Positions 59,033 to 64,000 of a DNA stretch of 64,000 nt are shown piece by piece. A model generated the notes under the pieces. It was not told the DNA's origin. It was given only the letters and a program-made list of their open reading frames with translations, and searched no databases. Position 1 is the first letter of the stretch, and every line of letters starts with the position of its first letter. Position numbers and translations under genes: made by a program. Location of the stretch: assembly GCF_003597395.2 (NCBI RefSeq), contig NC_133770.1, positions 15,132,386 to 15,196,385 on the forward strand. Reading direction: 5' to 3'. Source of the DNA: Chelonoidis abingdonii (taxonomy: Eukaryota; Chordata; Testudines; Testudinidae).

Positions 59033-59335
59033 TATAGGGTTGTCTTCACTATGAGATATATCAGTGGTGCTGTGATTGATGCAGCAGCCATCAATTTTGC
59101 TGGTCTGATGAAGACATGATAAATTAATGCAAGAGCACTCTCTTGTCGACTTCAGTACTACCCCTCCCTGAAAGGCTGAAGCTATATCGATGGGAGAGTA
59201 TCTCCCATTGACATAGTGCAGTGTACACAATACTGTAAATTGATCTAAGCTATGTTGATTCAAATTACATTTCTTACATAACTTAACTAGCATAATTTAG
59301 ATCAACTTACCGCATTAGTGCAGAACAGGCCTATA
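59033..59335. mobile_element. Degraded MITE with about 20-bp terminal inverted repeats
   Basis: The left end TATAGGGTTGTCTTCACTA pairs with the complement of the right end, TATAGGCCTGTTCTGCACTA. The interior (GTCGACTTCAGTACTACCCC, TATATCGATGGGAGAGTATC, AAATTGATCTAAGCTATG) matches a common turtle non-autonomous DNA element. No coding. Confidence 0.75.
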
Positions 59336-59842
59336 TTTGTAACAGGGACACCTGTTTATACTTGTATTAGGATTTTCAGACAGGTGATGTAACTCCCAAA
59401 CTTCCACATGTAACATGTAAAGCAGCTGAGGAACATCACATCTGCTGCTGATCTCTCTCAAAATTCTGCTTCCAAGATCCTGATTTCTTTTATGTTCTTC
59501 CCTGAGTGAAGAACCACATCAGCTCTCCAGGAAGGATCCTAGAGCTGAAATGCATACACAATTCTAAATCAGAACTTGCTGTTACCTTCATGAAACAAAC
59601 AAATCGTAAGATTATTTCATCATTAAAACAATGACCACATACCAAGTCCTTTCAGCTTTGATAATTGGAGGACTTATTTATGCTGATACAGGATTTGGGG
59701 AAGCATAAGAGAGATCAGAGTTGGCATTTCCACCACCCATCTTTACATTTTCTCATCCTCCATCTCACCGCTTGTAACAACTTTGTCTGCCACAAACAGA
59801 TTTTTGTGTCACAAAATATAACTTTAATGAAGATTGACTATA
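59336..59842. other. Unassigned sequence up to gap
   Basis: Nothing recognised. Confidence 0.4.
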
Positions 59843-59942
59843 NNNNNNNNNNNNNNNNNNNNNNNNNNNNNNNNNNNNNNNNNNNNNNNNNNNNNNNNNN
59901 NNNNNNNNNNNNNNNNNNNNNNNNNNNNNNNNNNNNNNNNNN
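59843..59942. other. Assembly gap (100 N)
   Basis: Exactly 100 N. Confidence 1.
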
Positions 59943-60289
59943 TCTTCTGGAGTGACTAGCAGTCCACTAGCATCTGACATGGTTTTCCGGAGGCCTACCC
60001 CTAAGCTATCATGATACAGGAAAGTAATCCATCCAAAACTATTTGGGCTGAAAGTGCTTGCCCTCTTATTCTGTTCTGCATACAAAATGAAGAGCTGAGG
60101 GACAGCCCAAAGGCTTTCTGTCAAAATGGAAGGCTAAAGCTCACCTCACATCCAAAGTATGTAGACGCTCCTCATCCCTATTTGAGTGTGGCTTTGGGGG
60201 AGAAAACAGGTAAGTATATTGTCTGATTTAAATGAAAAAGCCAATACCACTTTAGTTAAAAATGTTGGATGTAGCTCAAAGTTACTTTA

Positions 60290-62560
60290 TCTTTGAAAAA
60301 ACATATGTTGGAGGTCCTTGCGTGGGAACCAGCAGCTTACTCTTTCTTCTGGCTGACATGATGGCAATGAGAAAGGATACCTTCTGATACAGGTGAGGCC
60401 AAGAACAGGTGGCAATAGGCTTGCATGGAGGGCCCATCAAGGCAGATAATACAATGTTAAGATTCCAAAGTGGTACTGTATCTATAACAGGAGGAAAAAG
60501 CTGAATAATCTTTTAACAATCTAGAGAACATGGGTTTGGAAAAAACCAGTCTCCCGTGAATGGGAGGACGGACAGCTGAGATCATTGCTAAGTGAACTAT
60601 CAGGGAGCTTAGAGAAAGGCCCGAGGATTTGAGATGTAACAACTACTCAAATGTCTTGAATCTTAGCTTCTGTTGGCTATGTTCCCTGGAGAATGGACCA
60701 ATTGATGAAACACTTCCACTTAGCTCAATAAGTGGCTTTAGTGGACTGTTTTCTACTATTAAGTAATATTTCCTGAATTGCCGCTGAGCAGTCTCTCTCA
60801 GCTTTATCTAACCACTCAACCAACATGTCATGAGGTGCAGACTGTTTGGACCCAGGTGCAATATTCACCCATGCTGCTGAGATAGCAGGTCTGGGAGAGG
60901 AGGCAGAGGCCAAAGAGGTGGAATCAAGAGACAGTGAAAGTCCAAGAACTAGCATTGTATCAACTATGCTATAATAATTATCTTGGCATTCTCTCATTTC
61001 AATCTGATGACAACCTTCAGGATGAGAGGAATGGAGGGGAGATGCATACATGAGACTTGGTCCCCACCATAAGAAAAGGCTGTGGTTAGTGAGGCTGAAC
61101 TAAGACTAAGACACACTTGGGAACAGAGTTGACATTTTCTGTTAACCTTTGTCACAAACGTATTGACTAATGGAATGCACCAGACCTGAAAAATGTTTCT
61201 GAGCACACACTTCTTCAGGAACTGCTCATGATTTTGGGAAAATCTCTTTCTGAGGTGATCGGCCAACTGATTCTGGGAACTTGGTAAATACATGGCAATG
61301 GGAGTAATGTCTTCTTTGATACAAAAGTTTCACCACTTAATTTCTTCTTGACAAAGTTGATTGGCCTTTGCCCTTCCCTGTCTGTTTACTATATCGCCGT
61401 TGTATTGTCCATCAGTGTTTGGACCAACAAGCCTCTGATGCAAGAATCAAAGCATAGCATGCCCCATGAAGTACCTGGAGTTAAAAGACATTAATATGAA
61501 GAGTTGCTTAGAGCTCAATTCATAATGCTTGTGTTTTCAGGTTCACTAGCACCCCACCCTTTCACAGAGGCATCAGTAATGGTTGTCCTGGATGGAAGTG
61601 GGCAAGAAAAGGGTACACCCCTGCATATGTTGTTCTGATCAGTCTATCACTGTTAAGATTGTAGGACTGCAGGGTGAAGCCAGAACAACTTGTCTATAGG
61701 ATGACAGTTTGGTCAACAGACTGACTTCGGTGACCCTTGAAGGATACACAGGCAAAGCCTGACATTGTGGGTCATGTAAGTACATAAGTCTGTGTTGCCT
61801 AATATCTTTAGACACATCAAGACTGTGATGGTGGTGTGTGACTTGAGAGAGAGGCATAGTTGATGACTGGTCTGAAATCTCTCCAGAGGGAGAAAAGCCT
61901 TGAATTCGTAGAGTTGAGTAGGGCTCCTCTAAACTTGGTTTTCCATGGCAGGACTCATGTGGATTTTCCTCTGTTCAGCATCAGTCTCAGATGGTTGAAG
62001 GAATGAACGATGAACTGGATATGATGGAGAATCTGATGTTTAGATCTGCCCTGCATTAACCATACATCCAGGTCGGGGAAGACAAGCATCCCCTTTCTCC
62101 TCAAGTAGATCACCACCTACTTGGTGAATAGACATGGGGTTGACAACAGGCCGAAGGGAAGTATTGAGTATTGATAGTGTTGGGCTGCTATTAGAAATCT
62201 CAGTAATTTCCTGTGAGTTGGCAGTATTGTCCTGCAGATGGAGGGCAGCAAACTAGTCATTGCAGTCTAAGGAAAGAATGATTGATGCTAGGGAAACCAC
62301 ATAAAGTCTTATGCACTTGATGAACTTGCTGTGATTTCAAAGGTCCGCCCTGGGTTTCAGATCTCCCCCACACTCCTTGTACTTGGGGATCAGAAAGTAT
62401 TGTCAGTTAAACTCCTTTCCCTGATGTTGAAGGGGAACTTCCTCTAGGGGCCCTAGAGTGAACAGTGTCTGAACTTCTTGATGGAGCACTCACCTGTGAG
62501 ATTGGTCCCTGAATAGCAATGGGGTAGGTGAGTGGGGATGGGAGGTGGAGAAAAATAGGT
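60290..62560 (-). mobile_element. Second DIRS-1-like element, minus strand, degraded
   Basis: Read on the minus strand, blocks appear in the normal order. The reverse transcriptase at 62420-61960 has YFLIPKYKE, VVSLASIILSL, DWFAALHLQD and a PRPGCMV-like YLDDWL remnant. RNase H at 61600-61300 has TITDASVKGWGA, HINVFELQV and LMDNTTAI. The frame at 61293-60994 has LPSSQNQLADHLRKRFSQNHE and is followed by the recombinase-side linker. Frames are interrupted throughout. The 5' part and terminal repeats are not visible. Confidence 0.75.
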
Positions 62561-64000
62561 TAGAATATCCCAGTCTCACAGTGCTTAGCCACACAGAACC
62601 ATGAAAAGGGCAGATCCGTTACTGCCCCACCTACCGACCAAATGAACAGGCCTTTCAGAGCTGGTACAGTCTGGCGAAACTAAAATCCAGTCCACCGACA
62701 AGATATTATATCTGGCGCGGTTACGAAGCCTCTACAAGGGGCACCGACATACCCCTACATGAGATGTATCAGGTAGCATTCGCATTTGGTAAATGCGAAC
62801 CAACCTAATTAATCTGCAGCTATGACACATTTTTTTATCGATCACAAGACATCTTCTCGTGAACTTGCATATTGTCTATCCCATATCAATATGCATCGTA
62901 TTTTACGCGCGTTGACGAATAGTAGTGTGTACATAACCACACTAATGTTTGCAAAGTCTACATGTTCTAGCCACCAGGATCAACCCAATAGCGCTGCAGT
63001 GAACAAAATACCGGACTGACAAAGTTGGAGGGCCCAAAAGCCAACAAATGACGCGAACGACACCAGTGGGGGCCACACTACAGCGAGTCTTTCATGATCA
63101 ACCACTTCAAGGTGAGCTGCCAAACAATCGCACGGCACAATATAACTGTGCCGGCATGCGCAGAGGACTTCACTTAAGATATTATATGAACCCATGTTTA
63201 ACTGTCTCACTTAACACACACTCGAAATTCTTGTATGATTCTCTTCCTACAGCAGTGGAGACTAGCAAATGCGCTAGAGCAGATTTTACATATAAAGCCA
63301 CAAATAAAGCGGAGACACCGCCGAAAGCCTAAGAACAGGCTACAGATTATACTGTATCACGATAAATAAATTATCAATAGACTCAGTACAAAAACAAATG
63401 ACATGCACAGACACAGTCCCTAAACTCGAGACTACTCTCAGACCCCACATAATACTTGCCCATAAAAGCCCAAACACACAGACAAACTAGAATATGATAA
63501 TATGGGTCACCTGGCATGACCAGAATTGCCACATCTACATTAGATTCATCACTAAAACGAAAACTAGAACCTGCGAACAAAAATAGTGACCCTGAGATAT
63601 CAACACTACCAGCAGGCAATGAAGGCTCGTGACAATCTGATTCCCAATTTTTCATCTAAAATCAAACACATATGAAGGTTATTAGACGTTAAATTAGAAA
63701 CCAAAAGAAATGAGTAGTCTTTATGTCGAGAGAATTAACAAGAGTACACCACAGATGGAGATAACAGGAAGGGCAAATGAAATACATTAAGTTGTAGAGA
63801 TCCAATATATAGGAGAGATGTAATGTCTGCTAGTTTCCTATAGGTCTTTCCAGGGTGTCCCAAAATTAATTTGGTATGATCAATCTGGTCCACACTCAGT
63901 ATTCCACGCAACGTGTCCAAGAATACCAATTAGCTCTAGGATGATAGCATTCGTCCTTAAGACCAGTATTATAAGTGTGGTGACCTTCCGTCACGAAACA
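62561..64000. other. Unassigned, CpG-containing and noisy-looking sequence
   Basis: The composition changes from its neighbours and I see no motif-bearing frame. Short frames at 62822-63929 are treated as chance. Confidence 0.4.

Overview
This window is non-coding-dominated vertebrate nuclear DNA, very probably from a turtle. The evidence is its repeats: tRNA-headed Cry-type SINEs (58593-58778 and, inverted, 29208-29378), CR1-type LINE tails, several LTR families I recognise from turtle genomes, DIRS-type tyrosine-recombinase retroelements, a HARBI1-type PIF/Harbinger transposon and hAT MITEs. The bulk is AT-rich intergenic or intronic sequence. Four gaps of exactly 100 N (34949, 39761, 58379, 59843) show a draft assembly, and some stretches look like poorly polished sequence.

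The one host gene I can support lies on the + strand from 27836 to 50688. It is the 5' part of a voltage-gated sodium channel alpha subunit of the SCN5A/SCN10A/SCN11A clade. I recognise the N-terminal exon (27836-28115), the linker exon before DI-S1 (30265-30379), a DI-S1 exon (about 33569-33658), a 92-bp S3-S4 exon (38469-38560), a dead partner of that alternative exon (38694-38785), the DI-S6 exon (48374-48569) and two exons of the I-II cytoplasmic linker (49508-49661 and 50287-50688). Five of these seven non-relic exons carry indel frameshifts, and several splice sites are missing. The exons for S2-S3, S5 and the pore loop were not found. A nest of retroelements occupies most of the space where S5 and the pore should be. 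It reads as a decaying, reptile-type SCN10A/SCN5A-like paralogue, unless assembly errors explain the lesions.

Layout: 1-9500 is a repeat mosaic (hAT MITEs, a DIRS piece, LTRs and an inverted noisy duplicate of the 2 kb region). 9534-14510 is a degraded two-gene PIF/Harbinger element with a HARBI1-like transposase on + and a Myb/SANT-like gene on -. 15-27 kb is quiet sequence with LINE and LTR insertions, and a TIR element at 24625-25558 that contains a 188-bp solo LTR. 27.8-50.7 kb is the sodium channel remnant, interrupted by an ERV-type LTR at 31489-32278 and a DIRS nest at about 40.6-47.6 kb. 53.7-55.6 kb is a GC-rich block with a minisatellite. 58.6-62.6 kb holds a SINE, a MITE and a second DIRS copy on the minus strand.

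No RNA genes, CRISPR arrays or prokaryotic features were seen. Most open reading frames in the window are chance or transposon-derived.
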